Assembly (NCBI RefSeq): GCF_918797505.1
Contig: NC_092802.1
Span: 8,389,480-8,453,479, forward strand
DNA from: Bemisia tabaci
Taxonomy: Eukaryota; Arthropoda; Insecta; Hemiptera; Aleyrodidae
Length of the DNA stretch: 64,000 nt
Reading direction: 5' to 3'
Position 1 is the first letter of the stretch. Each line of letters starts with the position of its first letter. A program made the position numbers and the translations under genes. Below, one piece after another: positions 21,671-33,090 of the stretch. The notes beneath the pieces are model-generated. The model had not been told where the DNA came from and made no database searches. It saw nothing but the letters and a program-made list of their open reading frames with translations.

Positions 21671-22055
21671 CATTCAAGAAATGTGCGTTCAAGCTCCTCG
21701 CTTCAAGAACAATACTACACCGGGACAGATAAAACTTTCCTGAAGTCGTTCCATGTAACCCTCGCACACTAGGATGATACACAAAACTTAGCATGGCTGA
21801 CGCTTCCGGGCGCAAATCGTGAGAAAGCACAGTATTCTTAATCAACGTATAAAAAATGAAAAAATAAACTCGCCGGTTGATAAAATCCCGTTTCGTCACG
21901 TGTGTTTAGGCGGGCTGGCGTCGGTCATGTTGAATAATGCGTAGCATCCTAGTGCGCAAGGATTGGATGGGACGACTCCTCTTACGAAATGTTCACCTGT
22001 GCCGTAGTATAGTTTTCGAAGTGGGAAGCTATAAAAAACGCTTATTTTTCACGCT
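21671..22055. mobile_element. Family L palindromic element, copy 1
   Basis: Left arm ATGTGCGTTCAAGCTCC...CACACTAGGATGATACACAA and right arm GTAGCATCCTAGTGCGCAAG...AAAAACGCTTATTTTTCACG are inverted repeats of ~140 bp around a TTGATAAAATCCCGTTTCGT core. Confidence 0.7.
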
Positions 22056-22329
22056 GCTTGTGTTGTCAAGTGTGTATTTCAGACCTCGTCAATATAGGCT
22101 TATCATGTTTTCGAGGCATTTTCTGTAAATAACAAGTCTTTTTTTTCTCCAGCTAAAATTAGCAACGGGCTCATATGTACCGTCCTCTTCATGAATGCCT
22201 TTTTAGGGAGTTTTCTTCCTTTAAAAATATCAGAATGTTCGGTTGGAGCAAAGAAATTGGTTTCCCGACGATATTTGAAATTCATAGACGAGGGTCCCAG
22301 GCGAGATTCTCTACGTTTTAGAATAACAA

Positions 22330-23590
22330 GACCAAACACCTGCGATTGAAGATTTTCACGATTTAAAACGCCTTCAAATACTGTGATACTTCACCACACC
22401 ACACGAGAGTCGAAATAGTTATCTCTCGGCGCCTTCACGCATTTTGAGCAGAACAAAGCCAGCTGGAGATCAATTGGTGTGGTGTTACTCCTTAATATGA
22501 GGGATTCTATTTGTCTCTGCGAGTTGATTATTGAAATTGATAGACAAAGCGTTAGACAAAGAAGACGAAGGGATAGTGAAACAATCAAAGACTAAGGAGA
22601 GTAATGATGAACAAATTATAAGGCCTCTCGTGGATTCCTGTCAATTAGCCTTCATTTGCCACACGCTTCAAAACGCCTTCAAATACTGTGATACTTAACC
22701 ACATCACATGAGAGTCGAACTAGTTGTCTCTCGACGCCTTCACGCGTTTTGAACAGAGCAGAGCCTGGAGATCAATCGGTCTGGTATGGCTCGTCAATGT
22801 GCGGGATTCTGTTTGTTCTCTGCGGGTTTATTATTGAAATTGATAGACAAAGCGATAGACAAAGTAGACATAAAGAGTATGGAGATGTCCTTTTAGTTAA
22901 AATGGTTGGTTCCCATTGACTAAGAGAGAACATGATGGACTAATGATAGGGTTTCCCGTGGGTTGTCGTCAGTGAGTCTATTACCTACCTCCTATGTCCA
23001 TTGCACCCACTCGCTTACACTAATAGGATTCCTCTACATCCTGCGGGTTGATTATTGAGATTGATAGACAAAGTGATAGACAAAGAAGACATGGGGAGTT
23101 TGGAGCTATGGTTAAAATGGGAGAGTCCTGCAGACTAAGGAAGAAAATGATGGACTAACTATCGGGTCCCTCGTGGGTTGCCGTTAGTTAGTCTATCGCC
23201 TACCTCCTTTGTCCATTGCAACCACCCGCTTCCACCAATAGGATCGCTCCAAATCTCTTGTATCTTCTTTGTCTATAGCTCAATCAATTTCAATAATCGG
23301 CCCGCTGTTTGTCTTTTTTGTCTATCGCTTTGTCTATCAAATTCAACGATCAGCTCGCACAGCTCATCAGATAACCAACTCGATAGATTTTAACATGGGC
23401 GGGTCCGAGTAACTGTTCAAACTTTACTTAACGAGTAAGCAATAAATTAACTAACTGCAATCCTCGAGAGACCCTATTGTTAGTCCATCATTTACCCCCT
23501 CAGTCTATAAGAACCACCTATTTCAACCAATAGGATCGCTCCATATTCTCTTCGTCTATCGCTTTGTCTACCAATTTCAAGAATCAGCCT
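22330..23590 (+). repeat. F/G cluster
   Basis: Alternating F (about 22341-22490, 22665-22790) and G units (about 22520-22660, 22830-23000, 23040-23370, 23470-23590). G units are themselves palindromic (GATAGACAAAGCGATAGACA / TGTCTATCGCTTTGTCTATC). No gene. Confidence 0.75.
22341..22864 (+). repeat. Segmental duplicate, partner at 32223-32745
   Basis: About 520 bp match closely and in the same orientation to 32223-32745, including the unusual stretch GAACAAATTATAAGGCC and CTGTCAATTAGCCTT. That goes beyond ordinary family similarity. Confidence 0.75.
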
Positions 23591-23946
23591 GTTGGCCCCG
23601 CGAGGCAGGTTGAAGAGGGACTCAAGAGATCTCGAGGAAAATAACAGGGGTCCGGAAGAGCAACGAGCGATAAATTGGAAAGAAAATTCGGAAGGACGAA
23701 TCCAGGGAGGATAATTTAAATGAAAAATGAACTCGGTACCGCGAGGTCAAAAGCTGCATTAATTCGCCATCGCGGATCCACGGTCGACAAATCGTGCTTG
23801 AATTACGCTCCAACAACACTAAAAATACTCTTTTTTACAGCGCTGCCGCCCATAGAAAAAACTCCAACACTCCGTTCTACGTTATTTCAATTTCTCTTCT
23901 ACAAAATGTTGTATTGCAGAAAAATCACAGAGCATTCATACCCCAT

Positions 23947-24440
23947 AATGGAGATGTTGTATGTGTGAGGAATTTGCGATTTGACCGTTGATTCTGTCGT
24001 AAAAGTTCGCGAGAAGCTACTGTTTTTTTCTGAAATCAACTCCCAAGCTCAAAAAAAGCTCTCAAGTTGAGGCCAAAATGGAGGGGATATCCTATCCTAC
24101 CCTGAGAGTCCACCTCTACATCAAAACAAACTCTCCATGCAAAGATAGGGAGCAAAGTGACAGAGCTGCCACTTTATTTGGGGACTCTAAAACTGGAGAC
24201 ACGGCATCACTGCTAATGTATTTACTCCCTATCTTTTCATGGAGAGTTTGTTTTGATTTAGAGGTGGACTCTCAGGGTAGGGTGGGTTATCCCCTCCATT
24301 TTGACCTCAACTTGAGAGCTTTTTTTGAGCTTGGGAGTTGATTTTAGAGAAAACCAATGGCACCATCGTGTTTCTCGCGAACATTTACATAAGAATCAAC
24401 GGTCAAATCGCAAATTCCTCACACAAGCAACATCTCCATT
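23947..24440. mobile_element. 494-bp palindromic element (family M)
   Basis: AATGGAGATGTTGTATGTGT on the left pairs with ACACAAGCAACATCTCCATT on the right. Arms of ~200 bp include CTCCCAAGCTCAAAAAAAGC and GACTCTCAGGGTAGG motifs. The 87-residue ORF across it is a by-product. Confidence 0.8.
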
Positions 24441-24489
24441 GGCCTGTCGCAACTTTTGCTAAAGCAAAAATAATAGTTGGCACCCATAG

Positions 24490-24745
24490 GAAGTGTCTCA
24501 AAAATCACGATTAGCGCATCGGCAAAGTCTGAAATACACTCCTTACTTCACAATTTGCATAAGAGATTTGCGTTTTTTCGAGCTTCTCGCTTCAAAAACG
24601 ATACCACGGCACAGGTGAACATTCCGTCAGAGTCGAGTCATTCCATCCAACCCCTGCTCATAAGGGTACCACACAATATTCAACATAGCCGACGCCAATC
24701 TATTTATTCCGAGTTTCACGTTAATTATCACCAGTGCAAATGTGC
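24490..24745. mobile_element. Family L left arm fragment
   Basis: CTCAAAAATCACGATTAGCG, GTCTGAAATACACTCC, GGCACAGGTGAACATTCCG and ATAGCCGACGCCAATC occur in L order, matching 38485-38570 and 39265-39350. Confidence 0.65.
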
Positions 24746-24977
24746 GTCACACTGACTAATGAAAACAAGGTGGAAGAGACCAAGGGTGTCACTACCGCGG
24801 TGGATGACGTAAAAAACCCGACTTTTCAAAGGGAGATATCTCAGTTAATATTGAACGTAGAGAGTAGCTGCTTGGACAAGTCTCATTAATTTTAGCTGAT
24901 CCACAAGAATCGAGCATCAAAACACGATTCTATGACCATCGCAACTGACCCATTCCCCATTCTGCTCTTCTTGTGGC

Positions 24978-25244
24978 CTGGTTACACGCTCAAATTTCCG
25001 TCAAATTCCTATCAAAATGATGACCAAGATGGCGGTCGAGAGTTATCTAGATTGATGAGTAAAATTAATTAAAACAGAGTGTTCATTGAAATAAGCACGG
25101 TTGTGTGGAAATCAGATGAAGGATGAGCCCCACAGCTCCATCATCTACCATCAAATTTTTGCAGGCCGCAGAAATTTGATGGTAGATGGTGCGCACCAGT
25201 CACCATTTGATCGGAAATTGATGGAAATTTGAGCGTGTAACCAG
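24978..25244. mobile_element. 267-bp TIR element (family N)
   Basis: CTGGTTACACGCTCAAATTT at the left and AAATTTGAGCGTGTAACCAG at the right. An internal palindrome CATCTACCATCAAATTT / AAATTTGATGGTAGATG lies near 25145-25180. Confidence 0.75.
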
Positions 25245-25614
25245 CACATTGTAAAATATCGAAAACCAACCTCCTTCTCCTCGTAAAAAGTATTGACAGT
25301 GCAGAGTGCAACATGCTTTTCTTTCATGGCTCAGCGAGCGTGTTGAAATATTTTATCCGAAAACATCCCGTGTTAATAGCTGGATCCGCCGTCACGTGGT
25401 AAATCTGTGAACTTTTATGACGCTCGGGTCATCCCGAATTCCTGACAAACACTTAAGCTCTAAACGGGCAACATGGGATCAATAAAACTGTTGCGATTTC
25501 AAACTGCTCGTATCTTTGTAACAAGGGTCACGTTTTTTGTATAACGGTCCGATGAAAACATTTACTCCAAGCCGGGCATTTAACGTAATGCTTAATGTTT
25601 AATGTTTAATGGAA
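25245..25614. other. No recognised feature
   Basis: Short AATGTTTAATG repeats near 25590-25610 only. Confidence 0.4.
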
Positions 25615-26610
25615 GCTTCTCAATGGAACTGCTCTGTTAACAACGTGGGGCTGCGGTGCCAATTTAGAGGCCGATTCTTTTGTTCTATTTTTAATGGATA
25701 TACTCTTGAAGAGTGTCGAGTGGACGGTGTTAAGCAGGAAGGAATCAAGTCTGGTCACCAATTGCCAAATGAATTGGGCAATTTGATTTTTGTACATGAA
25801 AACGGTTGTGCGGATTTTTGTGCAAGTTCCAGTGAATTTCACTGAAAAAAAATATCGGTGTATTTACTAAGAAAAGGGTAAAATTACCAAGAATTCAGGG
25901 TTCTATTTGATCCCAGTTTTTTCTTAGTAAAACTACCATTTATGGAATTGGTAATTTTACCGAGAAATCTCTATAAAATAATTGAACTTTCTCGGTAATT
26001 TTACTGGACCTTGGTAAAAACGCCAATATTTTTTAGCGACTGTGGTAGAATTACCGAGATAAAATGGCAAAGTTACCGGGAATTGATTACCAATAAAAAT
26101 GGTATTCTTACCTGAAAAAACAGTAAAAATACCGGTTTTTAGGTAAGCTTACCAGTCTGTCTTGGTGAAATTACCAATAATTGGTGAAAAAAGTGAGATG
26201 GTAAAGGTACCAACGGACCTTGGTAAAAACGCCGAGAATTTTTTTTCAGCGTGGAACTGCTCTGGAAACAACGTGGAGCCGTGGTCCCAATTTGAAGGCC
26301 GATTCTTTTGTTCTCTTTTTAATGGATATATACTCTTGAAGAGTATCAAGTGGACGGTGTTAAGCAGGAAGGAATCAAGTCTGGTCACCTATCGCCAAAT
26401 GAATTGGGCAGTTTGATTTTTTACATGAAAACGGTTGTGCGGATTTTTGTACAAGTTCCAGTGAATTTCTGCAGAGTACGAAGCACATTCTTTTAAATGT
26501 TCAAAGAAATGTGCACAAACGTTCTCTTGTCAAAAATTAAACCGCCCAGTCATACTACTTAACAATAGCTGTTGTGGCTTGGCTCCTTCCTGTTAAATAC
26601 GGTTCATACC
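25615..26610. mobile_element. Family E-like element with duplicated left part around family I
   Basis: About 220 bp (GGAACTGCTCTGTTAACAAC...CAAGTTCCAGTGAATTT) occur at 25617-25839 and again at 26252-26470, directly flanking the I element at 25840-26251. The E right end GGCTTGGCTCCTTCCTGTTA is at about 26580. The I element therefore lies between direct duplicates. Confidence 0.7.
25840..26251. mobile_element. Family I element, second copy
   Basis: 412 bp, near-identical in order to 12960-13374 (CACTGAAAAAAAATATCGGT to TTTTTTTTCAGCG). Confidence 0.8.
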
Positions 26611-26716
26611 GTTGCAACACTGTTTTTCCTACATTCAAACGTACGTGAAACAATCGTTCTTTGAGAGGCAGCTTTCCTAACCTACAATCGTTTTTTTTTA
26701 AATCGATTGAAATTAA

Positions 26717-27216
26717 CAGGGCTTCTAGCATCAGGGTTGTCCCGATTTTATCAGGATTTGAGGTCAATCAGGGTTCAATCCCGATTTCATCAGGGATTGA
26801 GGAAAAATCGGTAGTAACGTCAGAATTTGAGAAAAGTCGGCCGTCCACTCGAATTTTTTCATCGAGCTATTTCTGTGCACTGGAAAAAAAACACATTGGA
26901 TCTAGAGCCCAGATTCTTGAAAACATTGACAAGAAAAAATACTCTTGATTCAAGCAGATTTAGGCTTAAATCAAAACAAAATCCGCTCATATTAAGAGGC
27001 TTGGTTCCTGATTTAAGCTTAAATCTGATTGAATTAAGAGTATTTTTTCTTGTCGATGTTTTCAAGAGTCTGGACTCCAGATCCAATGTGTTTTTCCAAT
27101 GTGAAGTTAAATTCGCCTCCGCAAAAAATCAGGATTCGATAAAATTGTAATATCAGGATTAAGCAGTAAAAAATCAGGATTTTCCCAAATGAAAAAAAAA
27201 AAAACTAGACACCCTG
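26717..27216. mobile_element. Family O element with ATTAA duplication and nested family B
   Basis: CAGGGCTTCTAGCATCAGGG to ACTAGACACCCTG, rich in ATCAGGATTT repeats. ATTAA flanks both ends. A family B element occupies 26878-27101. Confidence 0.7.
26878..27101. mobile_element. Family B palindromic MITE nested in family O
   Basis: CACTGGAAAAAAAACACATT to GTGTTTTTCCAATG, with decayed right terminus. Confidence 0.8.
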
Positions 27217-27431
27217 ATTAAGGAAAAGAAAACGAAAACACATAGTTGCCAAATTTTAAGAATCGCCATTACTGATGAACCCTGAAATACATGGATTCCG
27301 ACTGAGCTCAGAGCTCATCAGATAACCGACCCGATAGATTTGAACACGGACGGATGCGAGTTACTTTCCTATCTCGCGGCACGATTTCCGCTACATTTAG
27401 CGACGACACATCTTCAAGACTCCCGACTCAT

Positions 27432-27553
27432 CGTCGCTCCTCTGACGTAAGGGCGTATCTCAATTCTGACATGAGCCCTGGAAAACATGGTGTTATATGG
27501 ACAACAGGGTTCACGTGAAAATCGAGATAAGCCCTTACGTCAGAGGGGCGACG
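27432..27553. mobile_element. Family C short hairpin MITE with TCAT duplication
   Basis: CGTCGCTCCTCTGACGTAAG pairs with CTTACGTCAGAGGGGCGACG. TCAT is repeated at 27428-27431 and 27554-27557. Total length is 122 bp. Confidence 0.85.
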
Positions 27554-27828
27554 TCATATCTCATCCGAGTATTGCGGAGTTTTCCCGGCACGAGCATGCG
27601 CTCTCGCCCGTTGTTCCCCGAGCAGGCTTTTCTAATTAATGCCATCTTTTGTTTTGTTCGCCAGTCCCAGGTTGCAGCTACTCCGCGAGGGAGAGGGGGG
27701 GGGGTGCGAGTCGTAAATCAAGCGCACATGTTGGTGATCAGTTCGGGTCCTGCGTCAAGCGACCCGCGTTTAAGGAAGGCGAGGGTAGACTACTTCCTAC
27801 ACGAAAGGAGTTAAGACTTCCATTCTGT

Positions 27829-28070
27829 CGTGCTGAGGAAGGACGCCCTATGAACATTCGAGAGTTGCCAAATTGCCTCGGATGAAACATTTATTGTTGA
27901 GAACGATCATGCGTTTTTTTCCTCGAGATTTTTCGACATTTCAGACGAAATTGCGAACAAAATCGTCTGAAATTTTGAGGGGAAAAATTCACGATTTTCC
28001 CAGTAAATTAGGGTTCTATTGAAGGAAATGTGGCAACTTCTGAGGGTTCATATGGCGTCCTTCCTTAGCA
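27829..28070. mobile_element. Family P element
   Basis: CGTGCTGAGGAAGGACGCCC and TATGAACATTCGAGAGTTGC at the left mirror GGCAACTTCTGAGGGTTCAT and GGCGTCCTTCCTTAGCA at the right; 242 bp. Confidence 0.75.
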
Positions 28071-28390
28071 AGGTTTCTTCTTTAAAATATGCGAATTAAT
28101 TATTTTGAAACTAATCCATTTTTTAAATCTCTGTTACAGGTTCGTGACCTTATCTACGTAGATAATATTCATTGTAAAATCAATCGTAAAATGCACGTCT
28201 CAGGTCAGTTCAGTATACTTAAGTGTAGTCTTGAGCCCAATCTAACAAAGTCGACTCTATGCGTTGCTTTCAACAATTTATTTGCACTCAAGAACTGGCA
28301 TATTTACACTCTAAGAAAAAAGTTTGCCCTATAAATACCTGCATGTTTTTCAGGGCTCTTATGAATATGAAGTTTCTCTGTGAATCTGCA

Positions 28391-28553
28391 CTAGTATCGT
28401 GGCTTGCTCTGCGATATATCGATTGATCTGCCCCTTAAACTCATGGAAAAGGATCGATAAACAGGGTTTTCGGAACCAAAACCTTAATAATAGATTCCTT
28501 ACCATAGCTTCTAATGGGGAAATATCGATAATCGATCACTCACACCTCGCCTT
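28391..28553. mobile_element. Family A hAT-like MITE, decayed
   Basis: TGCGATATATCGATTGATCT, GGATCGATAAACAGGGT and GGGGAAATATCGATAATCGA follow the A order. The terminal CAGTGGCG is lost. Confidence 0.65.
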
Positions 28554-28571
28554 TGATCTCCATAGAGAAAT

Positions 28572-28829
28572 GGACCGCGCCAAGCAGAAAGGAACTAAGT
28601 CACATCAGCTATTGCCAAATTCAATGAGGCAATTTAATATTATAGATGAAAACGGTTGCACATTTTGGTGCAAATTTCAGTGAATTTTCTGAATACACGT
28701 ATTACGAAGCAAGTTCTCGCGCATTTTCGAAGGAATCTGCATTAACATTCTCTAACTAATTAAATTGCCCAGTTAAATTTTGATTGCAGAAACTGTTGTG
28801 GCTTGGTTGCTTTCTACTTAACGCGGTCC
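28572..28829. mobile_element. Family E element with AAAT flanks
   Basis: GGACCGCGCCAAGCAGAAAG to CTTAACGCGGTCC, 258 bp. AAAT is present at both junctions (28568-28571, 28830-28833). Confidence 0.8.
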
Positions 28830-28833
28830 AAAT

Positions 28834-29280
28834 ACGACTGAGTTCTTGTGTTACTTTCGATCCATGTAGGCAGTAAACCCGAACCGAAAAAATTGTGTGT
28901 TGATTTCGGTAACTTTAGCAACGAAAACATTTAACTTATTTTTGTGTTTCACTTTCCACATTGACCTAACTTCTATTTGAACTAGCGTAACGAAAACACA
29001 CCAACTCGGAAAAATGAAAGTAGTCAAGACACAAAACACAACTGCTCAGTGGATGAAGAAATTGGCCCAAAAAAAATATTTTTGGTGCCGAAAGACAAGC
29101 ACTAAAGGACATTTTAAAGGTCCAAGTTGGAACAGATGTGCTAACTTTAATGACCCTCATAAAAATTGACTGTTTTTAATGAAAATTGAGCATTTTCGAG
29201 TTATCTAGCCGGTGTGTTTTCGTTCTCACTGATTCATTTCTGAATAAGCTCCTGATCCCTGAAATGTCTCCTGGTTACAT
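28834..29280. other. No recognised gene
   Basis: A weak inverted pair (ACGAAAACACACCAACTCGG near 28990 and CCGGTGTGTTTTCGTT near 29207) is the only structure seen. Confidence 0.4.
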
Positions 29281-29284
29281 AAAT

Positions 29285-29537
29285 GGATTGCATTTTGTAA
29301 AAAGGAACCACAAGAATTCCAGTGTTGCTAAGATTTTGCAACTTTTTAACCTTGCAACTGTAGACTGGTCATCTAATTAAAATTTATCTTTACCCCCAAT
29401 AAACTATAAATTCAAGATGAAAATTACCTTTGGAAAAACTTTTTGCATACTTTCAGAGATTTTATTACAAAGTTTGTAAGTTGCACAATCTTAGTTACAT
29501 TAGAATCCTCTCGGTTCCTTTTTGCAAAATGCAATCC
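29285..29537. mobile_element. Family E variant with AAAT flanks
   Basis: GGATTGCATTTTGTAAAAAG to CTTTTTGCAAAATGCAATCC, 253 bp. AAAT occurs on both sides (29281-29284 and 29538-29541). Confidence 0.8.
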
Positions 29538-29541
29538 AAAT

Positions 29542-30212
29542 ATCAGCCATACTAACGAGGAAAATTGAGTAGTCATATACATGTAAAAAATCGAATTGCC
29601 AGAGTCAATTTTGCAACCTTGGAATGAAGTAACGTTCCTTCGTGTGAGCAACGCCGCATTGTATACAACTCGGGAAGCGTAAGCTCACATTTGGCAGCAA
29701 CGTTACTTTTATACCCTTCCCACAATGATTTTTATCGCTTGCTGAACTGCGATTGAAACCGGTTACTTTTTAAGGAAGCAGGAAGTCTTTTTTATCAGAT
29801 TTTTTTATTCCCGCGGAGATAAATCAACACGGCGGAAATCGACTTTTCGTGAATATTCCTTGTGAAAACACTTCCTCTCCCGATCTCCATCCCTTCGCCC
29901 TCCACCCCATCCCTCGTCGATAATTCTTCGTTTCAAAGCCGAATCATTCGAAAACGGAGTCGTGGCTCTTCACGACCGACGTATATATCTGATCAGCGGA
30001 CGGTACGTTGTCACTTTTAAACCTGTCCCTCTTGCAGGATACAGGGTGATTCAGAACTGAGTCGATACGGTAGCGATAGTTAGAGAGAATAAGAATAAGA
30101 TGAAAATCAAAAACAACATCCATGCCATTAGTCTTTCTGTACAAATAGGTGGAGAAGCAGAAGATTGGCAGCGACATTTGTCCAGTGCTTTTCGTGTAGG
30201 AACGTCAGCAGC
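29542..30212. other. No recognised feature
   Basis: No repeat partner or coding signal. Confidence 0.4.
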
Positions 30213-31030
30213 CCAATCGTTGACATTGATAGACAAAGTGATTGATAAAGAGGACATAGTGAGTATGGAGCGATCCTATTGGATGAAACGGGTGGCTCTT
30301 ATAGACTAAGGGGGTAAACGATGGACTGTAGGGTCTCTCGTGAATGGACCACTAGACAAGGTACGAATTTAAGCATTCTTAACATGTTTCCTAACCAGAA
30401 TTTCACGTAGAACACGATTCGCGCAACTAAAATTACTGAAATCAGCTCCTAACGAAGGTATAAACGCTTTTATTTCACATTGGTTACAAAGAATTTGAAC
30501 TGCCCGCTCACAAGAAACTCAAAGCTCTACGTGAGTCAAATCGAGCACTACAACGGTTTCAGCAAGCTTCTCCAAGGAGCAATGTTCATTTCCCACCGTG
30601 TGTTGTTCAAACTATCCGCAATTTGCTATAGCTGAGCCAAAGCGTCAAGATTGAGGCTGCCACATTTTTATATCGCAGAGACTGTCATGATAACGTTTAG
30701 CGCGCGATATGAATCGAGTATAGAGCTATAAGTTTTTATGAGCGGGTGGTTTAAATTCACGCATCAAGAATCATTAATTATCTTCGTAAGGAGTTGATTT
30801 CGGTAATGTTCGTTGTGCGCATCGTGCTCTACATGAAATTTTGGTTATGAAACGTGTATCAGAATGCTGACATTCGTACCTTGTCTAGTGGTCCATTGCC
30901 GATTTTTATTTTATTACTTACCTCTTGTGTCCATTGCAATCAGCCGCTTCCACCAACAAGATTCTTTATCCCTTTTGTATTTTTTGTCTATGGCGTTGTC
31001 TATCAATTTCAACAATCAGTCTGCAGCTGC
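30213..31030. repeat. Family G palindrome split by a complete family H element
   Basis: The left G half ends at about 30342 (GGGTCTCTCGTG) and the right half resumes at about 30898 (TGTCCATTGCAATCAGCCGC, GTCTATGGCGTTGTCTATC). Confidence 0.75.
30343..30897. mobile_element. Family H element, complete, 555 bp
   Basis: AATGGACCACTAGACAAGGT to ACCTTGTCTAGTGGTCCATT. Internal marks: TTGAACTGCCCGCTCACAAG, GCTATAGCTGAGCCAAAGCG. Length agrees with the 554-bp copy at 37189-37742. It has no coding capacity. Confidence 0.85.
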
Positions 31031-31292
31031 CTTTTTGTGCCTTTAAAGGTCGTTGTTTCCACATGTCCACACTATCCCTACATAGGTAAGCACACTGTAC
31101 TGAAGCACCATATAGCAGCTCGTATTTATCCTCATGAAATGGATCTCATACTGAAGCTATATCGGCAACGCTGCAGTATAAAAGCGCGAAACCTCGGTTT
31201 TATTTGCGCTCTCAAATCCGCGTATGGCGCGAAAAAACGCGGACAAACGGTGCGAGTCTTGCGTGTTCACGCGGCGTGGCAGGATCTGACGC

Positions 31293-31836
31293 ACAGTGAA
31301 TCGAGTTAAGGAGAAAGATCGGACATGAAATTTTTGACTAAAACTGCAAATTTTGATTTTGATTTTGTCACATTGTAAATTTTAAGGGATGCTTCTAGAT
31401 GAAAATGTCACGAAAAAACCAATGAAACCACTTTTACAGGGTGTCTAGCATCAGAAAAAAGCGGAAAAAGCGGGAAATATCAGGAATTTTGGCCGATCAG
31501 AAAAAAATCAGAAAAATCGGAAAAATCGAACATTTTATTAGGAATTTTTCTTACGCAAATCTCCTCAGCGGAGAAGTCTTACTGCTTTTTGCCTACCGTG
31601 CCAGGAGTCGTCGCGCCGTCTTTGTTTCCGGAGAAAAATCAGGAAAATATCAGGAATTTCCAAAATGAAAAAATTAGAAAATTTTTATAAAATATCAGGA
31701 AAAATCAGGAATATATCAGGATTTTCCAAAATTAAAAATACTAGACACCCTGTTCTAGAACTTCGTCGAAACGGAGTTCTTAACTTTTGAAGTTTTTAAA
31801 TTTTTTCCGACTGCTCCTACGGATTCGATCCACCGT
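31293..31836 (-). mobile_element. Family D element split by family O
   Basis: ACAGTGAATCGAGTTAAGGA on the left and GGATTCGATCCACCGT on the right. Removing the nested O leaves 228 bp, close to the 232-bp intact copy. The internal block matches D on the minus strand. Confidence 0.75.
31437..31752. mobile_element. Family O element
   Basis: CAGGGTGTCTAGCATCAGAA to ACTAGACACCCTG, 316 bp, with AAATCAGGAAAAT repeats. The 5-bp flanks TTTTA and TTCTA match at four of five positions. Confidence 0.75.
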
Positions 31837-32084
31837 GCGGCGGTTGTGCGTTTAATTATTTCGAGGTGTTTTCGGTCAGAGCTATCTTCGAGGAGTCGAT
31901 AAAAATCGCGCATGCATCTCGAGGATCTAATTTATGACGCGCGAATAAAATTCCGCTCGGAACGCGGTGAGTTACGACCCGCACGGGACGTGTCGTCGAC
32001 CGCAGCGCTGTCGGATCAATCCATCCCTGTCGATTTCAGATTTTCAGGGATTTTAGAATGGATTTGATCCACACGAAATAAAGT
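31837..32084. other. No recognised feature
   Basis: No repeat partner or coding signal. Confidence 0.4.
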
Positions 32085-32960
32085 CCCACGAACCAAAACG
32101 CCTTCAAATACTGTGATACTTCACCACACCACACGAGAGTCGAAATAGTTATCTCTCGGCGCCTGCACGCGCGTTACGCAGGTTGAGGTCGCCTACGCCC
32201 GAGAACCACAAGTCCTAGCATCTGCGATTGAAGATTGTCACGATTCAAAACGCCTTCAAATACTGTAATACTTCACCACACCACACGAGAGTCGCAATAG
32301 TTGTCTCTCGGCGCCTTCACGCGTTTTGAGCAGAACAGAGCCTGCTGGAGATCAATTTATCTGGTGTTACTTCTTAATATGAGGGATTCTATTTGTCTCT
32401 GCGAGTTGATTATTGAAATTGAAAGACAAAGTGTTAGACAAAGAAGACGAAGGGATAATGAAACGATCTAAGACTAAAGGGAGTAATGATGAACAAATTA
32501 TAAGGCCTTTCGTGGATTCCTGTCAATTAGCCTTTATTCGCCACACGATTCAAAACGCCTTCAAATACTGTGATACTTAACCACATCACATGAGAGTCGA
32601 AATAGTTGTCTCTCGACGCCTTCACGCGTTTTGAACAGAGCAGAGCCTGGAGATCAATCGGTCTGGTATGGCTCGTCAATGTGCGGGATTCTGTTTTTCT
32701 CTGCGGGTTTATTATTGAAATTGATAGACAAATCCATAGACAAAGATACAATGTGAGATTGGAGTGATCCTATTTGTTGAAACGGGTGGTTTTTAAAAAC
32801 TATGGGCTAAATGGTGGACCAACTGTAATGTCTCCCGTGGATTGTCTCCAGTTGATATTTTACTTACCACCTAGATCCATTGCAACCACACGTTTCCACC
32901 AAACAGATCGCTCCATTATCTTCAAGTCTTTTCTAAAAATCGCTTTGTCTACGAATTTCA
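32085..32960 (+). repeat. F/G cluster
   Basis: F units at about 32095-32175, 32230-32360 and 32548-32660; G units at about 32410-32490 and 32710-32960 (inverted halves). 32223-32745 duplicates 22341-22864. Confidence 0.75.
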
Positions 32961-33090
32961 ATAGTCAACGCGCATCTTGTAGAATTTCTTGTGAGATGAA
33001 AGCTTTTTTTGAAAAAAAGTAAGCAGGGTGAGAATGTAATGTTTTTTGCAGAGAGATGTACATGTAATAGAAACAGCCAAAAGGGTAGGA

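Noticed and set aside
20155..23590. Regular F/G repeats considered as a CRISPR-like or satellite array
   Set aside because: Units are irregular in spacing, palindromic and dispersed over the window; there are no uniform spacers.
3307..27150. Recurring ORFs with similar peptides (SLNLIESRV, KSLDSRSNVFF) at 3307, 3630, 14651, 14830, 15805, 15875, 26827 and 26859
   Set aside because: They occur on both strands of the same family B palindromes and reflect the element's own sequence symmetry, not a protein family.
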